From Acidobacteriota bacterium (GTDB lineage: Bacteria; Acidobacteriota; Terriglobia; Bryobacterales; Bryobacteraceae), in assembly GCA_023436715.1 (NCBI GenBank), contig JAEZIJ010000232.1, positions 1 through 64,000 of the forward strand: DNA of 64,000 nucleotides, given 5' to 3'. Shown piece by piece: positions 27,602-36,595 of the stretch. Under the pieces are notes generated by a model that was not told the origin of the DNA, did not search any database, and was given only the letters and a program-made list of their open reading frames with translations. Each line of letters begins with the position of its first letter. The first letter of the stretch is position 1. A program made the translations under genes and the position numbers.

Positions 27602-27933
27602 TCAGGGCACGGCTTCAGCCGCGTTCTATCAGGGCACGGCAGCCGCTGCCGAATCCTCCGCGTTCTCATCCCTGATCCACGTGGTCCCGAACCAGCCCTT
27701 CAGACTCGGGCACTGTATCAGGACACGGCTTCAGCACCCACGTTTTTCCTCCGCGTTCTCATCCCTGATCCACGTGGTCCGGGACCAGCCCTTCAGACTC
27801 GGGCATTGTATCAGGGCACGGCTTCAGCACCCACGCTTTTCCTCCGCGTTCTCATCCCTGATCTGCGTTTTCCGGGACCAGCCCTTCAGACTCGGGCATT
27901 GTATCAGGGCACGGCTTCAGCCGTGCCGCAAAA
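27602..27933. repeat. Tandem 93-bp repeats built on family A palindromes
   Basis: Three consecutive 93-bp units start at CCTCCGCG (27655, 27748, 27841). Each contains CCAGCCCTTCAGACTCGG and TATCAGGGCACGGCTTCAG. Two further partial palindrome copies precede them (27602, 27639). The last unit ends in a complete GGCACGGCT-TC-AGCCGTGCC. Because 93 is divisible by 3, a repetitive open frame runs through all units, but it has no gene-like features. The whole 27586-28007 gap holds nothing else. Confidence 0.85.
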
Positions 27934-28007
27934 GGCTTACAAGCAACGGGCTTTAGCCCCTGCCAAACCGCTCGTGCTGGCGAAATCCGCGCACCCGTAG
28001 CCAAGCC

Positions 28008-29399
28008 CTACTGTACCTTCGGTCCAACCTTCGTCCTGCCCGGCACGGGCTTCGGAAAAGGCAACCTGTCCGGAGTAACGCGCACCGCGGTCGTGAACTT
28101 GAACGGATACCTGCTCGATCCGGCAAACGTCAGCTCCACAAAATAAGCCGTCCAGCCCGACTTAGGCGCCGGCACCTTGCCCACGTAAACTCCACCCCCG
28201 GCCGGCGCGATATCGGTCGAGCTATAAATCGGCCCCACGGATTCCAACCGGAAATCGCGGTGCTTCGGGTTGGTCGCTTGCCAGAGTTTCACGGCCAGGG
28301 GCTTCGTCGCGGCGGTCACGCGGATCGAACCGTCCTTCTCGAAGCTCCACGTGAATCGCGGACGCGGCTCGTTCTTCAGAATCGCGTTGTAAAATGCCGT
28401 CAGTCCCTCGAAGGCGTCGGTATCCCGCAGCGAATGGTCCGAGTTGGGAACGTAGCGGAGGTACTTCTCCCCCTTCAAGTCGTCGAAATAGAACTGCGAG
28501 GAATCCGGGAGGAAGAACTGGTCGCCGGCCGAATTGAGGATATACTTCGGCATCGTCAGGCGCTCCCTGTACGAGTACGGATCCTCGATTTCCATGAGGC
28601 GGTCGTATTTCGGATCGTCCATCCGGTCGAGCAGTCCCATTTCGAAGTAGTCTTTTACCGACGGCGCCCAGAATCCATACGCTCGAAAGTGATGGGTGAA
28701 AGCCTTCTTCACATTGAGCGTGTCGATGACGGCCGGCATGGCGGCCACCACGCGCTTGTCGACGGCCGCCGTGGTCCAGGTGGTCCATCCGCGTTTGGAC
28801 CCGCCCGTGACCACAAATCGTTCGACCTTCGTGTTCGCCTCTTTCTGGAGGAACTCGGTGACTGCATCCATGGCGCGAACGGCGGCCTTGGTCATCGGCA
28901 AACGCAGCGGCCACGTGCCGTCGCCGGTCTTCAGATAACGATCCCAGGTGTAAGCGATAATCGCGTCCTCGTTGCGCAGGACGGACTCGTCGGAGAACGT
29001 CACCGGTTCGTTGGGGATGCCGCGCAGTTCGACGACCACGCTGCCGGTGGTGACTGCGATATCCCGCGGCTCTGCGCCCGGCTTCGGCGGCTTGGCTTCG
29101 ATCGAGCCGCCGGAGATCATGAGCAGCGCGATAGGACTGACGACTTTTGCGGGCTTGTAGATACTAAGCCAGTGCTTCCAGACCGAGTGGCTGACGTCCT
29201 TTTCGCTCCGCCACTGCTGGGACGTCATTTGAAGCAGGTAGTAAGTGCCTTCCGGTACGTCTGCCTTTCCCTTTAGCTCCCACCCATAATGCGAATCGGG
29301 CACCGCAACGTACCGGTCCAGCGCTGTTTCACCCGGCGTGGCTGCACAGACCGACGCCAGAGCGAAAAAAAAGAGGGCGACGAACCGTTTTACTTTCAC
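28008..29399 (-). CDS. PhoPQ-activated pathogenicity-related (PqaA-like) protein
   Basis: 463 aa with a signal peptide (MKVKRFVALFFFALASVCA). It matches the PqaA family of predicted exported alpha/beta hydrolases: early W.L.SIYKP and ALLMISGG, nucleophile-elbow-like VVTGGSKRGWTTWTTAAVDKRVVAAMPAVIDTLN (~200), and PNSDHSLRDTDAFEGL (~320) near the expected His. The family's substrate is unknown. It lies downstream of the 703-aa-frame secreted gene on the same strand, separated by a palindrome. Confidence 0.88.
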   Translation of the reverse strand: MKVKRFVALFFFALASVCAATPGETALDRYVAVPDSHYGWELKGKADVPEGTYYLLQMTSQQWRSEKDVSHSVWKHWLSIYKPAKVVSPIALLMISGGSIEAKPPKPGAEPRDIAVTTGSVVVELRGIPNEPVTFSDESVLRNEDAIIAYTWDRYLKTGDGTWPLRLPMTKAAVRAMDAVTEFLQKEANTKVERFVVTGGSKRGWTTWTTAAVDKRVVAAMPAVIDTLNVKKAFTHHFRAYGFWAPSVKDYFEMGLLDRMDDPKYDRLMEIEDPYSYRERLTMPKYILNSAGDQFFLPDSSQFYFDDLKGEKYLRYVPNSDHSLRDTDAFEGLTAFYNAILKNEPRPRFTWSFEKDGSIRVTAATKPLAVKLWQATNPKHRDFRLESVGPIYSSTDIAPAGGGVYVGKVPAPKSGWTAYFVELTFAGSSRYPFKFTTAVRVTPDRLPFPKPVPGRTKVGPKVQ

Positions 29400-29436
29400 C
29401 GTCTGTTCACCTGTAGCATCAATACTACACGTTCCT

Positions 29437-29468
29437 GTAGGGGCCGGGCATGCCCGGCCCGCTCCTAC
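29437..29468. repeat. GC-rich palindrome, family B
   Basis: GTAG-GGGCCGGGCA-TGCCCGGCCC-N4-CTAC: a 10-bp perfect stem with an outer complementary GTAG/CTAC. It directly follows the stop of the secreted protein gene and may end its transcript. Confidence 0.7.
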
Positions 29469-31546
29469 GGATTCTGCTGTCCCGCCACGCGGATGACGCT
29501 AAAACTGCGCAAACTGACCGTTTCCGCCGTCACACTGTTCATTTTTCCCTGGAAATCGATCACCAGGGGAGCCTTCAACGCATCCGGTGAAAGCCCGACC
29601 GTGGGCTGGAACGCCAGTTGCATGCCCCATGTCTCAAAGCTCAACTGAGTCCCGCCCGTGTAGACTCCGGCCGCGCCCCGCCCCGTCACCAGCGTCTCTC
29701 CAGCCGCGCAGCTCCTTGAAACTAACGTGCTCCCGCCCCATTTCACCTCGAACGAGAACCCCGCCGCGCTACCGGAATGCGAGTAGTCGAACCGGATCTC
29801 CACCCGATCCCCCGCCTTCAACAGGCCGGCCGGAATCGTGCAGCTCCCCAGCCGCGTCAATCCGCTCGAGCTGGTTGACGCCCCCTCGCTGGCGCAGATC
29901 ACCTGCGCAAGTGTGTGCTTCTGCCCCGCCTCGACCGTTTTCCGCGCCTGAACAGTGCTGTTGAACCAGAAGTCTCCGTCGCTGACCGCCGCCGGATCCG
30001 CGGGGCTGCCCGCATCCTGCCACGCGGCGCGCGCGCTGGTGCTCGATCCCCGGAATGAAGAGCCCGAGAACCGCCCTGCCGCATCCACCCGCGCCAGTTC
30101 GCCGCCGCTCGCGTCCAACCACCGCTGAAGCGCGTCTGTGCCCTGCCCTTGCCCCGCTCTCACGGTGAACGAAGTCGAACCCGTCGAGGGCAGCGAATCG
30201 TAGAGGTACAGCGTCCCGCCCCCGGTGCTGTTCCCAACCGACAGTTTCCGGTTCGTGTTGTCCCAGACCAGCCGCGCGCTGTTCTGCGCCAGGTTGCCCC
30301 CCGCGTCCACGAACGGAATCGCCCCTGCCGCGAACCCCGTGTACAGGCAGGTATTCCACACGGCATCCGATCCGTTCGACATCAAGCACCGGTTCGCCGG
30401 ACCGATCGGCAGCCGCGTCCACAACACCGGCGAACTGCCCTGCGCGACAATCAGATCGCCGCGCGACGGCGCCGCCGCCACCGTGTCGGTGTGAACCGCG
30501 TTCAGCAGCCCGTGCCCGGCCGCCGTACGCGTATCCGAAAGCCGCGGATCGCGGTCGGTCACATACCGGTTCGTCGCCGAAGGCGCGCCCGACGTCCCGG
30601 CCAGCGCCTCTTTCTGCTGCGCCGTCGGGTCGCTCGCGTTCGAGTGCGTGGCATAGTTGAGCGCCAGCTTGCTCTCAGGAATTCTCTCTCCCGAGATGAT
30701 CGAGCCGGATGCTGCATCCGCCAGCCGATAGCTCGCCGCCAGCACGTCGCCCGTCTGCGGAACCGCACCCGCCGTGAACGTGATCGTGTTCCCGCTGAGC
30801 GTGTAATCCACCGCCTGCTTTTGAAGCAGGCCGTTGCGGTACAGAGCCAGGCTCGTATCCGGTGACGGTGCGTTGGCCAGAGTGAACACCGCATTCGAGC
30901 CGTTCAGGAGACCCGCCGGCGTCTCGGCATCCGTAAAGCCCGGCCCCGAGGACGTCGTTTCGCCGCACGGCCCGGACGTCCCGTCCACCCGCACGCAGTC
31001 GGTCAGGTTCCCGACCACCGCTTGCAGAGACCCGTCCGCCCCGGCGAACACCGCCCTCGACGGCGCGTAGCCCGGTCCCTTCACCGGCCGGACCGCCAGG
31101 TCTTCCACCAGCCCGGTCACGTCCGATTCCGCAATCGGCGTGACCTCGGGCGGCGGCGTGATCGTCCCCGGGCTCGACGTGGACGTCAACCGCACGTCGC
31201 GCAGCCGCAGCGGGTTCGAGCTCGGCGGCACGCCCCAGGTCTCCTGGAACTGTATCTTCCCGTCGCTGTTGTACTTCACCGCGTAGTACGCGCCCGCCGA
31301 AGCGTTCGTCGTCGGCACGAGCTGCGTGCGCAGCACGCCATTCACGATGGGCACGGTCAAGCTGTGCGTAGCGATGTTCGACTTGTCCACCGCCTCGAAA
31401 CTCCGCCATTCGATCAGCAGAATGCCGCTAAACGGCGTGCCGTCAGCCTTGTACAGCACGTCCTGAATCGTCGTCAGCGGCGGAGCCGCCCAACCGCTGC
31501 CCATCAACAAAACCGCAATCATCAACCGGCAAACCGCCGTTCTCAT
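29465..31546 (-). CDS. Large secreted protein with tail-fibre-like segment, 693 aa
   Basis: Starts at ATG 31546 (Shine-Dalgarno GGAGG); signal peptide MRTAVCRLMIAVLLMGSGWA. The body is Gly/Ser/Ala/Thr-rich. Residues ~210-285 (GFTDAETPAGLLNGSNAVFTLANAPSP followed by LYRNGLLQ...VDYTLSGNTITFT) match a module common in phage tail and structural proteins. The next third (RYVTDRDPRLSDTRTAAGH) is also tail-fibre-like, and the C-terminus is beta-rich. There is no phage neighbourhood. Probably a surface or extracellular protein; function unknown. Confidence 0.75.
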   Translation of the reverse strand: MRTAVCRLMIAVLLMGSGWAAPPLTTIQDVLYKADGTPFSGILLIEWRSFEAVDKSNIATHSLTVPIVNGVLRTQLVPTTNASAGAYYAVKYNSDGKIQFQETWGVPPSSNPLRLRDVRLTSTSSPGTITPPPEVTPIAESDVTGLVEDLAVRPVKGPGYAPSRAVFAGADGSLQAVVGNLTDCVRVDGTSGPCGETTSSGPGFTDAETPAGLLNGSNAVFTLANAPSPDTSLALYRNGLLQKQAVDYTLSGNTITFTAGAVPQTGDVLAASYRLADAASGSIISGERIPESKLALNYATHSNASDPTAQQKEALAGTSGAPSATNRYVTDRDPRLSDTRTAAGHGLLNAVHTDTVAAAPSRGDLIVAQGSSPVLWTRLPIGPANRCLMSNGSDAVWNTCLYTGFAAGAIPFVDAGGNLAQNSARLVWDNTNRKLSVGNSTGGGTLYLYDSLPSTGSTSFTVRAGQGQGTDALQRWLDASGGELARVDAAGRFSGSSFRGSSTSARAAWQDAGSPADPAAVSDGDFWFNSTVQARKTVEAGQKHTLAQVICASEGASTSSSGLTRLGSCTIPAGLLKAGDRVEIRFDYSHSGSAAGFSFEVKWGGSTLVSRSCAAGETLVTGRGAAGVYTGGTQLSFETWGMQLAFQPTVGLSPDALKAPLVIDFQGKMNSVTAETVSLRSFSVIRVAGQQNP

Positions 31547-31652
31547 CCTTAGCCTCCGGCAACAGTGTACGGGCACACCTGTAGCGGACCCGCTGCATCG
31601 AAAAGGCTAAGTTGCAAGAAAAGCGAGGATTATTTCGGCACTTTCGCGGTGA

Positions 31653-32936
31653 TTAGCGAAGATCGCCGCGCCTGGTAATGCACTCGGCGTTCAGGTACGG
31701 GCGCAGCGCTTCGGGCACTATCACGCTGCCGTCGGCCTGCTGGTAGTTCTCAAGCACGGCGACCCATGTGCGGCCAATGGCCAGGCCGCTGCCGTTGAGA
31801 GTGTGCAGGAACTCGGCTTTGCCCTTGCCGGACTTCATACGGATCGACGCCCGGCGCGCCTGGAACGCCTCGAAGTTCGAGCACGAGGAGATCTCTTTGA
31901 AGGCGTTCAAACCAGGCAGCCAGACCTCGATATCGTACGTCTTTGCGCTTGAAAAGCCCATATCTCCGGTCGAGAGCACAACCGTTCGGTACGGCAAACC
32001 AAGCCGGCGCAGGATGTCTTCGGCGTCTGAGGTGAGCTTTTCCAACTCGTCGTAGCTCTGCTCCGGGCGGGCGAATTTCACCAGCTCGACCTTCTGAAAC
32101 TGGTGCTGCCGGATGATGCCGCGCACGTCGCGGCCGTAGGAGCCCGCTTCGCTGCGGAAGCACGGCGTGAACGCGCACAACCCGATCGGGAGCCGGTCCG
32201 CATCAAGGGTTTCATTGCGGAAGAGGTTCGTCACCGGTACTTCGGCGGTGGGCGCGAGCCACAGATCGAACTTCTCGATCTTGAACAGATCGTCGGCGAA
32301 TTTCGGAAGCTGGCCGGTGCCGTAAAGGCTGGGCGAATTCACCATGAAAGGCGGCAGGACTTCGGTGTAGCCGTGCTCGCGCGTGTGCGTATCGAGCATG
32401 AAGTTCATGAGCGCGCGCTCGAGTCTCGCGCCCAGGTCCCAGTAGACGGCGAACCGCGCGCCGGTGACTTTCGCGGCGCGCTCCAGGTCGAGAATTCCAA
32501 GCTCCGGGCCCAGGTCCCAATGCGCCTTGGGCTGGAAATCCATAGCGCGCGGCTGGCCCCACCGGCGGACCTCTACGTTGTCCGCCTCGGTCCGCCCCGC
32601 CGGGACCGACTCGTGCGGCACGTTGGGCACGCTGGCCAGGGCGTGGCGGAACTCCTCGTCGAGCTTCGCCACCTGCTCGTCGAGTGCGGAGACACGTTCG
32701 GCGGCGGCGCGCACGGCCTGTTGCCGCTCAGTGGTATCCACGCCCTGCTTGCGCAGCTTCGCGATCTCCTGGGTCTCGGCGTTGCGCTCCGCCTTGAGGC
32801 GCTCGGTCTCGGTGACGGCCGCGCGGCGCCGGCTGTCCAGGTCGCGAAACTCCTCCACGTTCAGAGTGAAGCCGCGGCCGGCGAGCCGCGCCGCGATCGC
32901 ATCCAGATTCGCTCGAAAAAATGCCAGATCGTACAT
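31653..32936 (-). CDS. serS: Seryl-tRNA synthetase
   Basis: 427 aa; charges tRNA-Ser and tRNA-Sec, the latter relevant since selD is a selenoprotein here. An N-terminal antiparallel coiled coil (~28-100, with RRAAVTETERLKAERN) precedes the class II core: TEVPVTNLFRNE, CFRSEAGSYGRDVRGIIRQHQFQKVELVKF, and DIEVWLPGLNAFKEISSCSNFEAFQARRASIR. Length is typical. It follows the M28 peptidase gene by 5 bp, so it is probably cotranscribed. Confidence 0.97.
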   Translation of the reverse strand: MYDLAFFRANLDAIAARLAGRGFTLNVEEFRDLDSRRRAAVTETERLKAERNAETQEIAKLRKQGVDTTERQQAVRAAAERVSALDEQVAKLDEEFRHALASVPNVPHESVPAGRTEADNVEVRRWGQPRAMDFQPKAHWDLGPELGILDLERAAKVTGARFAVYWDLGARLERALMNFMLDTHTREHGYTEVLPPFMVNSPSLYGTGQLPKFADDLFKIEKFDLWLAPTAEVPVTNLFRNETLDADRLPIGLCAFTPCFRSEAGSYGRDVRGIIRQHQFQKVELVKFARPEQSYDELEKLTSDAEDILRRLGLPYRTVVLSTGDMGFSSAKTYDIEVWLPGLNAFKEISSCSNFEAFQARRASIRMKSGKGKAEFLHTLNGSGLAIGRTWVAVLENYQQADGSVIVPEALRPYLNAECITRRGDLR

Positions 32937-32941
32937 CTCTC

Positions 32942-34453
32942 TCAGTTTCCCTTCCGCTGCTTCCAGGCCTTTACGTACCGCTCCGCCTTGGGGTTGGCTT
33001 CATTCCACTTGGGCGGCTCCGGACTACCGGCAATCATCAACAGGCCGGTGGCAACCATGCGGCTCACTTTCGCCATGTTGGCGTAATCCAGCTTCTGCCA
33101 CTCGTCGCCGGGGCGGTGGTAATCCGGGAACTCGTACGCCACGAGCACCGTATGTGACGGGACACCCACATCGGCCAGCGCCTGGTTGTCGCTGCGCGCG
33201 AAGAACGAATCGCTCTTCTTCCCATTTTTGTACACGCGGATGCCGGTCAGCTTGCCGGCTTCGGCGAAGATCGGGCCAATGTCGGAGTAGTCGAACCCGG
33301 TGAGCGACGCGCTCGCCACTTCGGGGCCATCGTTGTCGTCGGTACGGCCGAGTTGCTCCAGATTGATGGCCGCCACCGTCTGGTTCAGTGGGACAACCGG
33401 GCAGCGGCCGTAGTAGCGTGAGCCGAACAGGCCCTTCTCTTCCCCGAAGTAGGCTAGGAAAACCATACTGCGCTTCGGCCGTTCGGGCATTTTCGAAAAC
33501 ACCTGGGCCAGTTGGATCACGGCGGCGGTGCCGCTCGCGTCGTCGTTCGCGCCGTTGAAGATGCGGTCGTCGCCGGTCTGGCGCACGCCGACGTGATCGT
33601 AGTGCGCGGAAACCAGCACGTAAGTGTTCTTCAGTACCGGATCGGAGCCGCGCAGGATGCCGGCGACGTTACGCAGCGTCACGGTCTCTTTCGAGGGCTC
33701 CGCGACCTTCAGCGTGGCCTTGCCGCTCTCCATCTTTTCCCATGCTTTCCGCAGGTCGGGATCATAAACCTGGAGCGAAGGCGGGCCGGACGCGGACGGG
33801 TCGCCGGGGTCCGTCAACCGGGCGTTCATGCTGCGAGGAGGCTCACGCCGGACCAGCAGAACGACGGCGGCGAGCTTCGATTTCGCCAGGATCCGACGGA
33901 AGTTCTGTAGGGATTCGAACAGTTTCTCTCGCTCGTCAGGCGGGGCGGATCGAAAGTCGGGCAGTTCGGTGATCAGGACCTTGCCGCTCAGTTGGGCGGG
34001 GGTGAGTTTGCCCGTTGCGACGTCCTCCATGGAGGCTTTGACAAGCGGTGCGTCCTTCACGTCAACCCCCGAGAGCGACTGGCCGATGGACACTTTATCC
34101 GCGGCGGGACGAAACGTTTTGCCTCCTATTTCGAACGCCAATTCCATGCCGTCGTAGTTGGGCTTCAGGTTAATGAATTTGGCGGTTTCGAAGTAGCCGT
34201 TATCGCCTGCGGGTTCCAGGCCCGCGCCGCGGAACTGGGCGGCGATGTACTCGCCCGCTATGTCGAGTCCCGGCGAGGGGGTGTCGCGCCCTTCGAGCAG
34301 ATCGGAGGAAAGGAACGAGACGTGGCCTTTCAGCGAGTCGGCGGTGATGCCGTCAAGGGCGGTCTGAACCGGCGGCGTGATCGCGAATTCCGCGCCCGCC
34401 AGCAGCAACGGCGCCACAACTAGCAGGAGGGCCCGCAAACCAGTGTGTTTCAT
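32942..34453 (-). CDS. M28-family zinc peptidase, exported
   Basis: 503 aa from ATG 34453; the frame upstream is spurious. Signal peptide KHTGLRALLLVVAPLLLAGA. An inserted PA-like domain (~80-200: VLITELPDFRSAPP) precedes the catalytic domain, which has SAHYDHVGV (~285), NGANDDASGTAAVIQLA (bridging Asp, ~305), AYFGEEKGLFGSRYY (catalytic EE, ~340) and YHRPGDEW (last His, ~480). M28 members are aminopeptidases or carboxypeptidases; specificity is not evident. No strong Shine-Dalgarno. Confidence 0.92.
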   Translation of the reverse strand: MKHTGLRALLLVVAPLLLAGAEFAITPPVQTALDGITADSLKGHVSFLSSDLLEGRDTPSPGLDIAGEYIAAQFRGAGLEPAGDNGYFETAKFINLKPNYDGMELAFEIGGKTFRPAADKVSIGQSLSGVDVKDAPLVKASMEDVATGKLTPAQLSGKVLITELPDFRSAPPDEREKLFESLQNFRRILAKSKLAAVVLLVRREPPRSMNARLTDPGDPSASGPPSLQVYDPDLRKAWEKMESGKATLKVAEPSKETVTLRNVAGILRGSDPVLKNTYVLVSAHYDHVGVRQTGDDRIFNGANDDASGTAAVIQLAQVFSKMPERPKRSMVFLAYFGEEKGLFGSRYYGRCPVVPLNQTVAAINLEQLGRTDDNDGPEVASASLTGFDYSDIGPIFAEAGKLTGIRVYKNGKKSDSFFARSDNQALADVGVPSHTVLVAYEFPDYHRPGDEWQKLDYANMAKVSRMVATGLLMIAGSPEPPKWNEANPKAERYVKAWKQRKGN

Positions 34454-34514
34454 GGGGAGAATATCAATCATCGCATACGGGCCAGTGGGCAGAACGGGTG
34501 TATACTGGCGTCGA

Positions 34515-36152
34515 ATGAAACGCTGGGTGTTCCGGATTCTCTTCTGCCTTTTGGGCGTCGTTGTCCTGCTTGTCGCGGCTGGGTTTATTGCGAAGTCGTT
34601 CGTGTCGGGCTCGGCCAAGGATTCGCTCGTCGCCTCCCTGGGACAGCAACTCGGGGTTCCGCTCTCCGTCGGGACAGTGGAATTCGATCTTGCGGAATTC
34701 GTCCGGCTTCGGCCCGCTGTCTCCCTCAACAACATCAGCATCGGCAATCCCGCGGGCTTCCGCGCGGCGCCGATGGTCGAAGCTGAGAGGATGTACGCCC
34801 AGGTCCGTCTGCTTCCGCTGTTGAAGAGGAGGATCGAGGTCCACTCGTTGGTGATCGAACGGCCACGCGTCCTGGTAGAGAACAACGCTCAGGGCGTCTC
34901 GAATGTCGAGGCGTTCGTGAAAGGCATTGGCGGCGAAAAGCGACCGGCGGAAACATCGCCGGCGACGGGCGCGGGCAAATCGAGCGAGCTCGCGGTCGAG
35001 GATTTTCGGATCGAATCCGGGACAATTCTGCTGGGCGGCAAGCGGATCGCCGAAGATCTGAATCTGCGGGTGCGCGACTTCGCGGCGGACCGGAGTGCGC
35101 GGATTGAACTCGGAACACGGCTTTTCGGGGGCGCGAACTCGCGGCTCAACCTGGACGGGCATGCCGGCCCGTTCGGCGCCGGCGCGCTTCCGCTGGACGG
35201 CACGCTCAAGCTGGCGATAGCGCCGTCGGAGATACCCGCTCGCATGCGCCAGGAGCAGTTCGGAAAGCTTCTTGGAGCGCCCGGGTCGAAGGCGCGCGCC
35301 ACATTGCAGGGCACCGTCAAGGGCGATATCTACGGCAGCGTGGGAGGGCCGGCTAAGCTGACGCTATCCGAGATCATGATTGGCAGGGACGACAGGCACA
35401 CGCTGCCGCTCGCGGGCGAGGTGCCACTCTCGTTCTCCGCCTCGAAGCTGATGTCCGCGCCCTCGTTCAATTTGAAGATCCCGAAGGGCAGGCTCCAACT
35501 TGGCACGGGCGAGTGGAGCGGAGATGCGGAGTTCCAAGTCCGCGGGCCGGTGTTGAGTGGCAGCAGCAGAGGTTCGATCCGGAACGTAGACATCAACCAG
35601 ATGGCGGGTGGATTCACTACCGCGGACGGAAAGATTTACGGCGTCGCGGAGATTCCATCTTACTCGGTGCAGTTCAAGGGCAGGAACGCCGATGAGATTC
35701 GCGATTCGGCCACAGGCGGCGGCAAGCTGATGGTTTCGAAGGGCCGGATCGCCGCGATGGACATGCTCACCTCGATCCAGCGGGCGCTGCAGCAGACGCA
35801 GGAAACGGCAGCCGGAGAGACGCCGTTCACAAGCCTGGCGAGCGACCTGAATCTCGGGCAACGGCGGCTCGATCTGAGCGGAGTGCTTCTCGACAGCCCG
35901 CTTCTCCGGCTCACGGGCAGCGGAGCGATCGGGTTCGATCAGGCGCTGAACTTCGACTTGCAGGCCCGCGTAACGGGCGCGCCCGCAAGGCTGGTTAACC
36001 GGCTCACCAGGAGCGGCGAGACCGACGAGGCGCTGGTCCCCGTGAAGGTGGCCGGCACGGTGAATTCGCCGCAGGTTCGGCCGGACGTGAAGAAACTGGC
36101 CACCGGAGCGGTCGAGGGCCTGTTCAAGTCGCTGCTGAAGCCGAAGAAGTGA
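34515..36152 (+). CDS. AsmA-family inner-membrane protein
   Basis: 545 aa. N-terminal membrane helix (MKRWVFRILFCLLGVVVLLVAAGFIA), then an AsmA-like region (LPLLKRRIEVHSLVIERPRVLVENNAQGVSNVEAFV) and a C-terminal AsmA_2-like segment with GGKLMVSKGRIAAMDMLTSIQRAL. AsmA proteins are chorein-like bridges for lipid transport and outer-membrane homeostasis. The ATG is at 34515, 8 nt after TATACT and without a Shine-Dalgarno, so possibly leaderless. It abuts the convergent thioesterase with no gap. Confidence 0.88.
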   Translation: MKRWVFRILFCLLGVVVLLVAAGFIAKSFVSGSAKDSLVASLGQQLGVPLSVGTVEFDLAEFVRLRPAVSLNNISIGNPAGFRAAPMVEAERMYAQVRLLPLLKRRIEVHSLVIERPRVLVENNAQGVSNVEAFVKGIGGEKRPAETSPATGAGKSSELAVEDFRIESGTILLGGKRIAEDLNLRVRDFAADRSARIELGTRLFGGANSRLNLDGHAGPFGAGALPLDGTLKLAIAPSEIPARMRQEQFGKLLGAPGSKARATLQGTVKGDIYGSVGGPAKLTLSEIMIGRDDRHTLPLAGEVPLSFSASKLMSAPSFNLKIPKGRLQLGTGEWSGDAEFQVRGPVLSGSSRGSIRNVDINQMAGGFTTADGKIYGVAEIPSYSVQFKGRNADEIRDSATGGGKLMVSKGRIAAMDMLTSIQRALQQTQETAAGETPFTSLASDLNLGQRRLDLSGVLLDSPLLRLTGSGAIGFDQALNFDLQARVTGAPARLVNRLTRSGETDEALVPVKVAGTVNSPQVRPDVKKLATGAVEGLFKSLLKPKK

Positions 36153-36560
36153 TTAGCGGGACAGGCCGAACCGGGCGTGATACTTCGCCGGCATCCGGGC
36201 CGGATTGAGGTCGCGGTCCAGGAACAGGTGTTTGGTTTCGCCGGCCGCGAGCGTGCGTCCGTCGCAGGCCCGGCGCATCTCATAGCCGAAGTGAACCATG
36301 CGGGGGCTGGCCTTTTCCACCCACGTTTTCACGATGATCTCGTCATCGAAGCGGGCCGGGTGCAGGTAGCGGCATTTGGCTTCCACAACGGCCAGGACAA
36401 CGCCGTCCTGCTCTTCCATGTCGCGGTAACTGAAGCCGGCGGATTTGCAGTAATCCACGCGCCCCACTTCCATCCACACGATGTAGTTGGCGTAGTACAC
36501 CACTCCCATCTGATCTGTCTCCGCATAGCGGACGCGCAGGCTGGTTTCGCTGAATTGCAT
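36153..36560 (-). CDS. YbgC-type acyl-CoA thioesterase
   Basis: A 135-aa single hot-dog-fold domain. The signature YAETDQMGVVYYANYIVWMEVGRVDYCKS at residues ~13-41 includes the catalytic Asp16. The family hydrolyses acyl-CoA thioesters (4-hydroxybenzoyl-CoA thioesterase class); YbgC itself works with the Tol-Pal system, but no tol genes are near. It is divergent from the Mrp gene. Confidence 0.92.
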   Translation of the reverse strand: MQFSETSLRVRYAETDQMGVVYYANYIVWMEVGRVDYCKSAGFSYRDMEEQDGVVLAVVEAKCRYLHPARFDDEIIVKTWVEKASPRMVHFGYEMRRACDGRTLAAGETKHLFLDRDLNPARMPAKYHARFGLSR

Positions 36561-36595
36561 GTGTTCTGATCCAATTCATTGTAGACTGGCGGTTG

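Noticed and set aside
27555..27956. 133-codon frame with repeated 31-residue units
   Set aside because: It is a translation of the 93-bp tandem repeats; no ribosome-binding site and no similarity to a known protein.
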